From contig NC_049980.1 in the NCBI RefSeq assembly GCF_000003815.2, positions 14,590,067 through 14,654,066 on the forward strand: a stretch of 64,000 bases of DNA, given 5' to 3'. The notes beneath the pieces were generated by a model, which saw only the letters and a list, made by a program, of their open reading frames with translations, did no database searches and was not told the origin of the DNA. Within the stretch, counting starts at the first letter, position 1. The number at the start of each line of letters is the position of its first letter. The stretch comes from Branchiostoma floridae. Taxonomy: Eukaryota > Chordata > Leptocardii > Amphioxiformes > Branchiostomatidae. Below, piece by piece: positions 33,201-38,157 of this stretch. The position numbers were made by a program, and so were the translations under genes.

Positions 33201-34334
33201 GGGTAATCTTCCTAAGGGGGAAGAGGAACTCTGGTCACATGTACATGTAGTTGGTCTTCTCTTGCACTATTCATTCGTCTTATTCAAGTGTCAAGCCCCT
33301 GTCACACATACAGTCATGGTCTCCTGATCTTCTCAAGGAGTTAGTCGTAAACAAGGTCATGTTGGGAGTTGGGTCGGTATGGTAGCCTTTCAATCAGCAT
33401 AAGCTTATAACTTTGAATTTTGAAAAACCAAAGTTGCAGAAGTTAAATTCTGCTTGGATATCAGAGGAATGTACTTGAGCTAGTACATGATTGATTCAAG
33501 GCTACTTCCAGCTCTGCATTGACCTTAGTTGGAAAGTGGTTCAAGTCATGGTAAGGTTCTGAATGTGTGACAGGGGCTTTAGTGGATGAAAGTTATGATA
33601 AATGCATTATTTGTTTGTCTTTGAATGGGATGAAGAGTAAGTGGATGATAGTAATGATAATGTTACCTGACTTGCCATGTCCATTACTTTACAGATCACA
33701 TTCCGTGTTGACAATGGACTGGCACCATTTGAAGTGACCTATGACCCAGAGGTTCATGGTCAACAAGACAGCAACAAGTTCAGCCTCTGTGACATGAAGT
33801 TTCACAAAGTGGAGGTTTGTTATTGTTAATACTAGATGGCAGCAATTGGAAAACTTTACCTACAACTCAAAACTACTGGTTGCAGACTCCAATTATGATA
33901 TCTACCGTGCAATCACTAGCATGAAATATATAAAGGTTTTGTATAACTCACTGACAGGCCCCTGCCAATATGTTAAATTGACATCGCGACTTATCGGACA
34001 GCCTATGTGACCAAGATGTTAACATAAAGTATTTTATCTTACTTTGCACGAGTCGGTAAAATGGTAGTGGTCCATTTGAGACAAACCATTTGGCCCAGTG
34101 ATACTAATGCTATTGACAGTGCCCCTGACTTTAAGATGGAAAACCAGACATGATCAGAAAGTAAACATAGAGTATTTTAAAATTTTAAACACTACTCGCT
34201 GCAGGCTCGTAAGGTGAAGAACATCCTGAAGGTGGTGGTGGATGGCAATGAAGTACCGCCTGCAACCGGTCCGCAAGACAATTACTCAGCAGTTACCAAG
34301 AACCCACTCTACATGTACATCGGAGGATACCCAG
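76..34334 (+). CDS. LAMA2-like: Laminin subunit alpha (LAMA1/2-like), 3' part, about 27 exons
   Basis: This is the C-terminal part of a laminin alpha chain, a secreted basement-membrane subunit. Its coiled coil pairs with beta and gamma chains, and its five LG modules bind integrins, dystroglycan and heparin-like glycans. Exons were chained by AG/GT sites and compatible phases: coiled coil (76-7366), LG1 (7804-9028), LG2 (9317-11004), LG3 (11306-15159), Thr-rich linker (15066-17077 and 25454 on), LG4 (25454-27580) and LG5 (27590-34334). The coil/LG1 junction motif ANSIKVSV, the Thr-rich LG3-LG4 linker and the pentabasic site in LG3 favour the LAMA1/2 type over LAMA3/4/5. The 5' part lies before the window. 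The final LG5 exon and stop codon were not found. Odd points are a frameshift in the linker exon at about 16930 and a duplicated LG5 exon at 32484/33695. Family assignment is very secure; single exon borders are predictions. Confidence 0.95.
490..1500 (+). mobile_element. Decayed Penelope-like retroelement (RT plus GIY-YIG)
   Basis: Fragments in several frames give TLYGLPKIHKQDVPLRPSI, the CCAMGSPVSPIVVNLYMEKF core of a Penelope-type reverse transcriptase, RYVDD at 1141-1155 and a GIY-YIG start (TYIGETSRPLKAR) near 1252-1290. Just after YVDD the sequence jumps to the endonuclease linker, so the second half of the RT is deleted, and there are many stops. It lies in a laminin intron, sense-oriented. 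No ends were identified. Confidence 0.85.
1622..1760 (+). CDS. LAMA2-like: Laminin alpha exon w2, coiled coil
   Basis: Acceptor cccctccag and donor ctg|gtaatg. The AG left by w1 plus G restores an Arg codon. The product (LFAETKNFSSDALAAATAYD and on) is Ala/Glu-rich coiled coil typical of laminin domain I. Out-phase is 0. A decayed Penelope-like element fills the intron before it. Confidence 0.88.
1761..2380. other. Laminin intron, nothing recognised
   Basis: Intron between w2 and w3. It is AT-rich, and no coding, RNA or repeat structure was recognised. Confidence 0.6.
2381..2480 (+). CDS. LAMA2-like: Laminin alpha exon w3, coiled coil
   Basis: Acceptor gttcttccag and donor gatg|gtagga. It encodes ATGENSLSKLGEESKQRSYD followed by a LLDEAVKLRDRVD helix. 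In-phase 0, out-phase 1. Confidence 0.85.
3181..4880 (+). mobile_element. piggyBac-like non-autonomous element flanked by TTAA
   Basis: TTAA at 3181-3184 and 4877-4880 flank inverted ends CCCTCAAACCACCGTATGGG... and the complement of the same. Both ends continue with a ggggtca...tgacccc motif (near 3201-3219 and 4107-4124). Omitting the LINE inserted at 4132-4866, the terminal inverted repeat is about 39 bp with one mismatch. TTAA target sites and CCC-starting ends are piggyBac traits. The roughly 0.95-kb interior has no transposase, so this is a MITE-like derivative. Confidence 0.75.
4132..4866 (+). mobile_element. 5'-truncated non-LTR retrotransposon (LINE) 3' end
   Basis: An open frame to a TGA at 4636-4638 encodes the region after the RT core of a non-LTR retrotransposon: ILPKIDYCDTVWGN, LQKLQNRAARLVLGLSRR and FSWNELPPTVK. 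The 3' end is a TAAA-type tail at about 4822-4858. TACGGT occurs at 4126-4131 and 4861-4866, a 6-bp target duplication that splits the right terminal repeat of the piggyBac-like element, so this insertion is the younger one. Confidence 0.85.
4977..5184. mobile_element. MITE with about 38-bp terminal inverted repeats
   Basis: The ends CTAGTTCACCTTTATCC... (4977 on) and ...GGATAAAGGTGAACTAG (to 5184) are inverted copies. The similarity continues through the ggataacctatatccgttg segment. The 208-bp total and the lack of coding fit a MITE. Confidence 0.75.
5303..5419 (+). CDS. LAMA2-like: Laminin alpha exon w4, coiled coil
   Basis: Acceptor gcatgcag and donor gatg|gtaagg. In-phase 1 joins w3 to give an Asp codon. 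The product includes NITDLKKAVQDLKDRMDRL, a clear heptad pattern. Out-phase 1. Confidence 0.85.
5420..6268. other. Laminin intron, nothing recognised
   Basis: Intron between w4 and w5. Short open frames here show no family resemblance and no splice-compatible coding signal. Confidence 0.6.
6269..6360 (+). CDS. LAMA2-like: Laminin alpha exon w5, coiled coil
   Basis: Acceptor agacctag and donor agat|gtaagt. It encodes GDAAKDVQDRAVDADNVAQG, then VIDEVDGLEPD. In-phase 1, out-phase 0. Confidence 0.8.
6751..6765 (+). CDS. Possible 15-nt laminin microexon w6
   Basis: The 15 nt between gatgttttag and gggg|gtaagc-type sites encode DSSKG, with phase 0 on both sides, so they could be included or skipped without a frame change. 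w5 and w7 also join cleanly without them. This rests on splice-site appearance alone. Confidence 0.25.
6840..6924 (+). CDS. LAMA2-like: Laminin alpha exon w7, coiled coil
   Basis: Acceptor tttttatgag and donor gact|gtaagt. It encodes VDALVDQFGVIGSASGDTNA then DIRAAEGD. In-phase 0, out-phase 1. The product is less coil-like than its neighbours but open and in phase. Confidence 0.75.
7212..7366 (+). CDS. LAMA2-like: Laminin alpha exon w8, end of coiled coil
   Basis: Acceptor attttcaag; an alternative gacag acceptor starts at 7221 in the same phase. Donor is tca|gtaagc. The product ends in RNLADLWEMIRRARNLANS, the last heptads before the LG tandem. Out-phase 0. Confidence 0.88.
7804..7986 (+). 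CDS. LAMA2-like: Laminin alpha exon w9, start of LG1 with IKVSV motif
   Basis: Acceptor ttttctcag and donor ttct|gtaagt, phase 0 on both sides. It begins IKVSVANDGTCKRSYKP, matching the IKVAV-site region at the coil/LG1 junction of vertebrate LAMA1/LAMA2, and continues to TTEPDNLLFYLEGRDS, the first LG1 strands. The Cys lies where the conserved pre-LG Cys is expected. Confidence 0.95.
8327..8626 (+). CDS. LAMA2-like: Laminin alpha exon w10, LG1 core
   Basis: Acceptor acatgcag and donor aagcag|gtagag, 300 nt, phase 0/0. LG hallmarks are RVVFRWNVGSG, the DNRWYRIVAQR strand and DDIYIGGVP. Placement directly after w9 rebuilds a standard LG1. Confidence 0.95.
8907..9028 (+). CDS. LAMA2-like: Laminin alpha exon w11, end of LG1
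   Basis: Acceptor ccattgcag and donor gaaag|gtaaag. It encodes DFKGCMGEVLLDDEPIGLWN and ends with CEGC. The FKGC motif closes the LG fold. Out-phase 2. Confidence 0.95.
9317..9482 (+). CDS. LAMA2-like: Laminin alpha exon w12, start of LG2
   Basis: Acceptor aattgccag and donor acccag|gtctgt. It encodes YTFLGDGFVVMPKI, then TTFLSFRFKTFAEDALIFFV, the first LG2 strands. In-phase 2, out-phase 0. Confidence 0.93.
9915..10059 (+). CDS. LAMA2-like: Laminin alpha exon w13, LG2
   Basis: Acceptor tacatgcag and donor acgg|gtgagc. It encodes RDYFAVYLKDGRVGVQYNLG and GVWSFVSVSRTGQTG, the central LG2 sheet. Out-phase 1. Confidence 0.93.
10060..10511. other. Laminin intron, nothing recognised
   Basis: Intron between w13 and w14. 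No repeat ends or coding signal were seen. Confidence 0.6.
10512..10638 (+). CDS. LAMA2-like: Laminin alpha exon w14, LG2
   Basis: Acceptor tgttttcag and donor actaa|gtatat. It encodes ANLTVTGEQNVKRGSSPETL and DRMYIGGLPGS. YIGGLP is the typical LG strand. In-phase 1, out-phase 2. Confidence 0.9.
10869..11004 (+). CDS. LAMA2-like: Laminin alpha exon w15, end of LG2
   Basis: Acceptor ccaaacag and donor tcaa|gtaaga. It encodes SFIGCLQDVMVG and ends MTPGCRDQ. The paired cysteines close LG2. Out-phase 0. Confidence 0.93.
11306..11488 (+). CDS. LAMA2-like: Laminin alpha exon w16, start of LG3 with pentabasic site
   Basis: Acceptor ctatcag and donor aacg|gtagga, phase 0/0. LG3 strands include GSVLLGFTTSTEDGLLLLAT. 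They are followed by GGSRRRRRQAGT at 11453-11488 with five Arg codons at 11462-11476. A multibasic site at this place is known in LAMA2, where a furin-type protease cuts LG3; cleavage here is inferred. Confidence 0.93.
11543..12066 (-). mobile_element. tRNA-derived SINE with perfect 10-bp target duplication
   Basis: Read on the minus strand, the element begins with a tRNA-like head: an A-box-like tggcacgatcgggag and a B box GGTTCAAATCC (complement at 11996-12006). It then has the cccttgggaaaggcac segment seen in many marine SINEs, and it ends in a (CAT)n tail (11543-11561 on the plus strand). TGTCTTAAGT occurs on both sides at 11533-11542 and 12067-12076. Confidence 0.85.
12449..12600 (+). 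CDS. LAMA2-like: Laminin alpha exon w17, LG3
   Basis: Acceptor ttctgtag and donor gccag|gtcagt. It encodes AFYSLSIVKGRIQARFSTG and DDGEHHNIRVTREGAR. GEHHNIRV is the usual LG strand. Out-phase 2. Confidence 0.93.
12796..12978 (+). CDS. LAMA2-like: Laminin alpha exon w18, LG3
   Basis: Acceptor cattttcag and donor ggaaa|gtaagt. It encodes VNKLYIGGIPGNMERN and SPFKGCIRDLVLNGK. FKGCIRDLVLNG is diagnostic of the end of an LG module. Out-phase 2. Confidence 0.95.
13056..13756. mobile_element. Non-autonomous TIR element, about 0.7 kb
   Basis: The left end (ggggcgttcatgat, then gcaaaaaatgaaacagttc, tatcggtt) and the right end are inverted copies over about 45-50 bp. The left copy carries an extra catgat. 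The interior has no recognisable transposase. Superfamily is uncertain and no target duplication was found. Confidence 0.7.
13853..13959. repeat. 107-bp near-perfect palindrome
   Basis: Arms of about 50 bp pair around an agc loop at 13903-13905. The inner stem is gcctggtccttt / aaaggaccaggc and the outer stem is gttaatgacccgcc / ggcgggtcattaac. It directly precedes another inverted-repeat unit at 13963. Confidence 0.85.
13963..14467. mobile_element. MITE-like unit with 14-bp inverted ends
   Basis: ATTATCATATAGCC at 13963-13976 is exactly inverted at 14454-14467. The interior holds a short direct repeat of cagaggagcgatacac near 14335 and 14367 and several ATTGGT/ACCAAT boxes. It may form one element with the palindrome just upstream. 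Confidence 0.6.
15013..15076. repeat. 32-bp tandem duplication covering a 3' splice site
   Basis: The unit starting gttcctcattatttccttca occurs exactly at 15013-15044 and 15045-15076. Each copy carries a pyrimidine tract plus cag acceptor. The second copy is the acceptor of exon w19. Confidence 0.95.
15066..15159 (+). CDS. LAMA2-like: Laminin alpha exon w19, end of LG3 and start of linker
   Basis: Acceptor ttccttcag and donor aacct|gtaagt. It encodes NLIDMGHMVEFRKADIGRC and then VDQPSEPRPITQP, the last LG3 Cys plus a Pro-rich start of the linker. The acceptor is the second copy of a 32-bp tandem duplication. In-phase 2, out-phase 0. Confidence 0.93.
15282..16438. mobile_element. 1.16-kb TIR element with 7-bp target duplication, CpG-rich interior
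   Basis: CAAGGAGGTTAAAGAA at 15282-15297 is inverted at 16423-16438. GTTTGTG flanks both sides (15275-15281 and 16439-16445). The interior is much richer in GC and CpG than the surrounding intron, and no transposase was recognised. Short open frames inside look random. Confidence 0.8.
16758..17077 (+). CDS. LAMA2-like: Laminin alpha exon w20, Thr/Pro-rich linker, frameshifted in this sequence
   Basis: Acceptor ctatgcag and donor ccagga|gtaagt. The exon encodes a Thr-rich stretch (TTPMTTVQHFTESLTTMERT and on), the likely O-glycosylated spacer between LG3 and LG4. The incoming frame runs to a TGA at 16953-16955, whereas from about 16930 the Thr-rich reading continues in another frame (VTTQAMTTEQVPTTGQTT), which joins the LG4 exon in phase 0. 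One base seems to be missing near the C run at 16933-16937. This may be an assembly error, a null allele or a polymorphism. Confidence 0.85.
18028..18697. mobile_element. hAT-like MITE, 5-bp target duplication
   Basis: CAGGGTTCGAAATAC at 18028-18042 is inverted (one mismatch) at 18683-18697, and AGTGC lies directly outside both ends. CAGGG-type ends suggest the hAT group, though a 5-bp duplication is shorter than its usual 8. Subterminal aacttgcaat and ttgcatgta motifs recur at both ends. Confidence 0.65.
19380..20050. repeat. Degenerate tandem satellite, four units of about 150 bp
   Basis: The anchor gattttgggcctc (with variants) recurs at about 19514, 19665, 19818 and 19965. Each is followed by gcttgaacttgacatt-like and tgtgcgggc-like segments. 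Spacing is about 151, 153 and 147 bp. Both strands are open over parts of this array, but that follows from the repeat structure. Confidence 0.75.
20060..21969. other. Laminin intron segment, nothing assigned
   Basis: No element ends or coding were recognised, apart from a small 9-bp stem (21417-21444). Confidence 0.5.
21970..24274 (+). mobile_element. Penelope-like element with inverted terminal repeats and 13-bp target duplication
   Basis: AAGCTACATCTTT at 21970-21982 and 24262-24274 flanks the insertion. Inside, 21981-22318 and 23891-24228 form a near-identical 338-bp inverted repeat, the pseudo-LTR arrangement known in Penelope-like elements. The 5' arm is an inverted copy of the 3' end, including the end of the coding region. 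The RT/endonuclease reading frame lies between and into the right arm. It is located in the 8.4-kb intron before LG4. Confidence 0.9.
22319..24109 (+). pseudogene. Penelope-like reverse transcriptase / GIY-YIG endonuclease, one in-frame stop
   Basis: A single reading frame runs through the element and is broken only by TAA at 22635-22637. Order of parts: NIVILPADKGRLTVVLNKED (N-terminal RT motif), PPKFYGLPKVHKSGIPMRPI, RSYDVTALFTSVP, AMGSPVSPIVCNLYLEHLE, RYVDDTHTK (catalytic YVDD at 23163-23174), ENRSLAFLDT, then a linker and the GIY-YIG endonuclease (TYIGETERSLKTRFLEHKRK at about 23817). It ends at TAA 24108-24110. The N terminus seems short because the 5' inverted arm replaces it. Family assignment is firm; one stop makes this copy inactive or very recently active. 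Confidence 0.92.
24275..25101. other. Laminin intron segment, nothing assigned
   Basis: No coding or repeat ends recognised, apart from scattered tacatgta-type runs near 24940-25010. Confidence 0.5.
25102..25411. repeat. Diverged local direct duplication in intron
   Basis: 25102-25206 and 25291-25411 share tctcttctctctttca, aggtgtagtt, aagctaatgca, acaatag and ggccagttg blocks, ending in taggtctaag and actagt. Each copy carries a pyrimidine-rich tract followed by ag. Confidence 0.7.
25454..25593 (+). CDS. LAMA2-like: Laminin alpha exon w21, linker end and start of LG4
   Basis: Acceptor ccttccag and donor gaaga|gtaagg. It encodes PPNTGPPTGCAAPANQ and then GAFQFGLTNNSHMTFKID, the first LG4 strands. 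In-phase 0 agrees with the second reading frame of w20. Out-phase 2. An 8.4-kb repeat-filled intron precedes it. Confidence 0.93.
25839..26028 (+). CDS. LAMA2-like: Laminin alpha exon w22, LG4 core
   Basis: Acceptor ttcctcag and donor catatg|gtacga. It encodes FSVKVEIRTFESDGLVFYIA and AIQLEGGLVKFKFDNGKGP, then NDGKRHM. These are standard LG strands. In-phase 2, out-phase 0. Confidence 0.95.
26433..26609 (+). CDS. LAMA2-like: Laminin alpha exon w23, LG4
   Basis: Acceptor gatgacag and donor gaaag|gtatgt, phase 0/0. It encodes LEIATNGRNGILTIDGRYR and TEDFYLGGLHIYND. FYLGGL is the LG strand before the closing Cys. Confidence 0.93.
26610..27508. other. Laminin intron, nothing recognised
   Basis: Intron between w23 and w24. 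AT-rich, with no element ends or coding seen. Confidence 0.6.
27509..27662 (+). CDS. LAMA2-like: Laminin alpha exon w24, end of LG4 and start of LG5
   Basis: Acceptor ttacacag and donor attaa|gtaaga. It encodes LTNSMEMCVRMLEIQGELQN, then ADTGSCF and GGSYFGGTGYAVL. The usual FxGCIR before the LG4 cysteine is replaced by MEMCVRM. GYAVL opens LG5. Out-phase 1. Confidence 0.9.
28186..30480 (-). mobile_element. Decayed non-LTR retrotransposon with APE endonuclease and RT
   Basis: On the minus strand, 30462-29608 encodes an apurinic-type endonuclease (LRIAAWNVRTMFKAGKT, GDFNAKVGTD, SSDHHLMLCKLQ). 29353-28672 gives the pre-RT and RT start (APGEDSVTEDMLK, GAWKRGILVKLPKKGDLSAC). 28483-28186 gives the C-terminal KWLGHILRMNKN, GKRNRGRPLGTWRR and AQDRRDWRKFVSALCS, followed by a stop at 28186-28188. 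Several frameshifts and a lost central RT core show it is dead. RTE/CR1-like relatives fit, but the clade is not settled. Confidence 0.88.
30734..30864 (+). CDS. LAMA2-like: Laminin alpha exon w25, LG5
   Basis: Acceptor gctccacag and donor gcaag|gtacat. It encodes NDSYHVGQDMEVVFEFRTS and SERPDALAIELKDGK, the early LG5 strands. In-phase 1, out-phase 0. A minus-strand LINE sits in the intron before it. Confidence 0.93.
31142..31197. repeat. 28-bp perfect tandem duplication
   Basis: aataatgctgaagacatgtg... repeats immediately (31142-31169 and 31170-31197). It is intronic. Confidence 0.85.
31640..32300. repeat. Degenerate repeats of a short intronic motif
   Basis: A cccctccgtgcaa-like block preceded by an A/T-rich aaaattgaattt-like block recurs at about 31650, 31866, 31985 and 32110, and weakly near 32265, with irregular spacing. 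No coding. Confidence 0.5.
32484..32533 (+). CDS. Second, shorter version of LG5 exon w26 (alternative, decayed or haplotype copy)
   Basis: A strong acceptor (cgtctctttag) is followed by ITLRANNGPGVIQPSD, which resembles the start of the exon at 33695 (ITFRVDNGLAPFEVT). A gt at 32534 would give out-phase 2, which does not fit w27, and an assembly gap begins at 32563. The end given is only a guess. Confidence 0.35.
33293..33579. mobile_element. 287-bp MITE with 17-bp inverted ends
   Basis: AAGCCCCTGTCACACAT at 33293 is inverted at the right end, finishing at 33579 (atgtgtgacaggggctt). No coding. Target duplication unclear. Confidence 0.75.
33695..33814 (+). CDS. LAMA2-like: Laminin alpha exon w26, LG5
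   Basis: Acceptor tactttacag and donor gtggag|gtttgt, phase 0/0. It encodes ITFRVDNGLAPFEVTYDPEV and FSLCDMKFHKVE. LCDMKFHKV corresponds to the conserved LCDGxWHxV of laminin LG5. Confidence 0.92.
34205..34334 (+). CDS. LAMA2-like: Laminin alpha exon w27, LG5 (last exon seen)
   Basis: Acceptor tcgctgcag and donor ccag|gtaggg. It encodes ARKVKNILKVVVDGNEVPPA and PLYMYIGGYPG. YIGGYP is the penultimate LG5 strand, so one more exon with the closing FxGC and the stop is required. It was not found and may lie in the gap at 34470-34569. Out-phase 1. Confidence 0.9.
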
Positions 34335-34569
34335 GTAGGGCATTGGTTTATGCTTCTGGTTTTCATGTCTTTTCTTTGCTATGTGATAGCAAGATGAGCA
34401 ATGGGTTTATATGTGTAGAAATTGTTGTCTGTCTGATATTGAAATTTTTTGTGTGTGATGACATTCTATNNNNNNNNNNNNNNNNNNNNNNNNNNNNNNN
34501 NNNNNNNNNNNNNNNNNNNNNNNNNNNNNNNNNNNNNNNNNNNNNNNNNNNNNNNNNNNNNNNNNNNNN

Positions 34570-35230
34570 GCTTTGCCAAAGCTGCAGTCCTGGTGAGATT
34601 GTGGAGTGAGAACTTGTCCAAACATATATGGATGGTGAAATGTGTGAGGCTGACCTGGTCTCCTGCAGAAATCAGTGTTTATATGATGTTTTTTTGTTCA
34701 AGTCATTTGTCAGATTCCCTGAAGTTATCCCTTTGTGTGTGTGTGTGTTCAGAAAAAAAAAACATCATGGGTGCTGCTGAAAAAAAACTTGCCGAGAAGA
34801 ATAAAATGAAAAGGCTTTGAAATTCAACTTTGTATCTGTGTTCAAGGCATGCACACTTTTTAAAAAACAGACCTCAAACTTCAGACTTTCTAAAGTGCCT
34901 TGGACACAGGTTAACAAGTGGTTCTTGACAAACTATGTGCCAATTATATAGGCGATGTAATCAATGAGTACCCATCTGTGTTGAGTGTGTTTATTCCCCA
35001 CCCCTGAAAACCCAAATTCCTCCTGTCTCCTTCCCTCAATCCTCCCTCCCATTTGTTACCCTGACCTGATTTCTGCAGAGTATCAGAAAAAGCTGAGAGT
35101 AATTCCTCAACCGCTAAAAAGCACTCACATGTAGCTTGACGGAAATGTGTTGGCCCTAACAAAAAAAGGTCCACAACTGTTAAAAATTGTTGATAAACAG
35201 ACACGACATTTGAAGCATATTTGTTCATGT
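34570..35230. other. Sequence after the laminin-end gap, nothing assigned
   Basis: The closing LG5 exon expected here was not found. There is a short GT run at about 34735-34748. No coding recognised. Confidence 0.5.
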
Positions 35231-38157
35231 GAGAAAAATTTCACCCTGTAATTTTTATTAATTGATCACAAACTGTATTTGTTTTTGTGCGGCCCATTTG
35301 CATTTTCACCCTGACCACGTGAGTTGACGTCATTCGAGATCTAATTGGTAAGCAGACCGCACTTTTTTTTTTTTTTGCTCTCGTCCCTAGTTTAGCCGAG
35401 ATGCTGTCAGAGAGGGACACTATCAGACACAAGCTGGTGTTGCTCCGGGCAACGTGTCGTCATTGAGGGTGGAGCCTGTCAGTGAAGCTCGTGTGGCGGG
35501 AAACAGGCCGCGGTATTGTGGCAAGTTTCAGTCCGATACCTGTTCCTTGCAATCCGGCCATCGGAGTGCACGGTGGAAAGCCCCAATGCTGCACGTCTGT
35601 AGTGCGTGCTTGATAGTGCGGGACATCCAAGCACCACATCAGAGTCAAGATTGCCAGTACAAACCTACGTTGGTCATTTGGCGGCTCGACAGATCGACCA
35701 AACCTACCTACCTACCTACCTAGTCCCTTGACCTTCAGGTCGTTGGGGGGACAAGGTAGACATGAAGACAGAGAGTTAAGCCTCCAGGTTCGTCTCTCCC
35801 TAGCCAGGGTTAACCTCTCCTGTAGGTTGAGGCCAAACCACAACTCCGGAAACCCCGCCCACCTCTCCCAGGGACCCAGTCTCTCACGCGGATGTCCACA
35901 AGATGATCAATTTACATGAAGAGGTTGTGACACACGGTAATGTTCCCATCTCTATCGGCGCACATAGGTCAGTGAATTCAAAGCTGAAAATACATACTTG
36001 GAGAATGTAACTCAAGAATTGCGAGCAATGCAGTAACTGAGGATACTTATTTAGGTTAGGGGACACAATCCAGCTACCCATCATTTGATACCATGACTTA
36101 GGTGATTTAGAAAATTTCTCGGAATCGAGTTTGATAACAATTTTCACAACTAGGCGTGTACCACAGTTTCGCGTGGAAGAGATCAGACTTCTTGTTAATT
36201 CATGGCTGAACAAGAAGAAAGCAACCAGACTTGACATTCGGTCTCTCATTGTTTTTGTTTCCTCCCGTGTGCCACCTGGACGGCTGTTTATATCTCGAAT
36301 GTTGAAGGTATTGCGTTCATTACGGTGAAATCACCACAGACTGCGGTTGTCACAGGACTTCCGATTGGACCTTCTGTGATGGCAAAGATTCATGGACACA
36401 TATATCGGTGTATTGATGATGGTTCCCGACATTTAACCGGACGAGTTGGTTATGTCTGATGCCTGTGTCACGGGGTACGGCGGATCTTGTGATGGACAGT
36501 TCTTCCAAGTGTGTTCCCAGACCACGTGTTGGAGAAGTTTGGATCAAAGATACACGTGCTTAAGATGTTGACAATCGTCCTCGTAGCCAGGAAATGGGGG
36601 CCGTTGGTCCGGACAGTGTATTTCTTTATACTGTGATAATATGGCCTGTGTTTACGTGTTCACTCCGGACGTGCACGTGATCGGGATCTGTTATACTGTG
36701 CTAGAGAGCTGTGGCTGTTGGCAGCCACCTTTGAGTTTCAGGTTAAGGCCACGCAGATTCAAGGTAATCAACTGAAGAATTTCAGATCACCTTTCTCGAT
36801 GGCATCTCTCGGCATATCCTTCTCAGCAGTTTGACAAGCTTGCATGGCATCGGACTACAGTTGACAATTTCCGGTGGTATTCCAGGAGGACTCCATCTTG
36901 GATTGCCCTTATCAATAGAATAGGTGTTAATGTTTGGCTATTCTGTTGCGTTTATGTATTTATGCCAGCTCAAATTGAGCTTGGAATACTATGTGTTCAG
37001 TAGGACTTGAGAAACAAATGGGGCATACGCCTCGCCAGAAGCTCCTTTCACACCAGAAATGGGTCTGCAGGTCGATGGCTTCTCGGCCGCGTGCGTGCCG
37101 TCTTTTGGGGGCCGGGGGAGACAGTGATATTAAGTTTCTTTGTCTTTCAGCGAAAATCTTACTTCATGTCTAAATACGGGTTTGACCTTACTAAGCAGTT
37201 CACTGTACATGGTTTTGCTGTATACAAAAATTTTGCTGATCAGAACCAGGTGGTCTAAGACTGTACAATGTGCGGAGAGTGTTGTATGTTCCAGTAATGG
37301 AGATTTGAATTCTCCCTTTTGTCTGGTATCAGTTATAATTGTGTAACATGGTGATCGGCGTTCTGATGCTTATCTACTGTATTTGCAAGTTCCCTTGAGT
37401 ACTACGTTAGGTTTTTGCTCTAGATTAGAATGTTAAAGTATTCATAAGTTGATGGCATTAGTCTGTATTTGAAAGTTCCCTGGGCTACTAGGTTATGTTT
37501 GTGTTATAGAATGGTAAAGCTTATCCAGAGGAAGAAGATGTCTCGGTAGCGTCGTCTCGGTAGCGTCGTTGAAGGTTGCAGTGTTCTTAGAGTAATAATT
37601 TAGAGTATTAATAGTTTGGTAATAATCATAGGTAATGGGGTGGTGGTGTTTTCCCTTTATTTTCATGTTTAAGTATAATGATGTTATTGATAATAATAGT
37701 ATTATATATAATAACATTATTATATAATATTTTTTTGTAGCGGTTTGGCCTTTTTTTGGTGTTTTCTTCAGAAAAGTTTTGCGTGACTAAACCTTTCCCC
37801 ATTTTCAAACCCTGTCTTTTTTTTAGTTTGAGAATTGTAGAAAAATTTCACCCTGTAATTTTTATTGATTGATCACAAACTGTATTAATTTTGTTTTTGT
37901 GCGGCCCGTTTGCACTTTGACCCTGACCACGTGAGTTGACGTCACTGGAGATCTAGTTGGCAAGCGGACCGCACAGGTTTTTTTGTTGCTCTCGTCCTTT
38001 CACCCACCTCCACCCCCTTTCTCCACCAAATAGTTTTTCAAGTTTAGGAAGTTTATTATAGTTGTTTAAGTAGATCTAGTGCTGTGTTTTCTTCGGAAAA
38101 GTTTTGTGTGATTAAACCTTTCCCTTTTTTGGCCAACCGTGTCTTTGTATGAGTTTG
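35231..38157 (+). mobile_element. Decayed Ngaro/DIRS-like retrotransposon with split direct repeats
   Basis: Repeat A (aaaatttcaccctgtaattt ... ctctcgtcc) occurs at 35235-35389 and 37842-37997. Repeat B (tgttttcttc.gaaaagtttt ... aacctttcc) occurs at about 37760-37800 and 38086-38125. The order A - body - B - A - B is the split-direct-repeat layout of tyrosine-recombinase retroelements. Body fragments agree: NKKKATRLDIRSLI plus VPPGRLFISRML (36205-36310), an RNase H-like YCDNMACVYV (36631-36660) and, after a frameshift, ISDHLSRWHLSAYP (about 36780-36820). A recombinase core with its tyrosine was not recognised. Confidence 0.75.
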
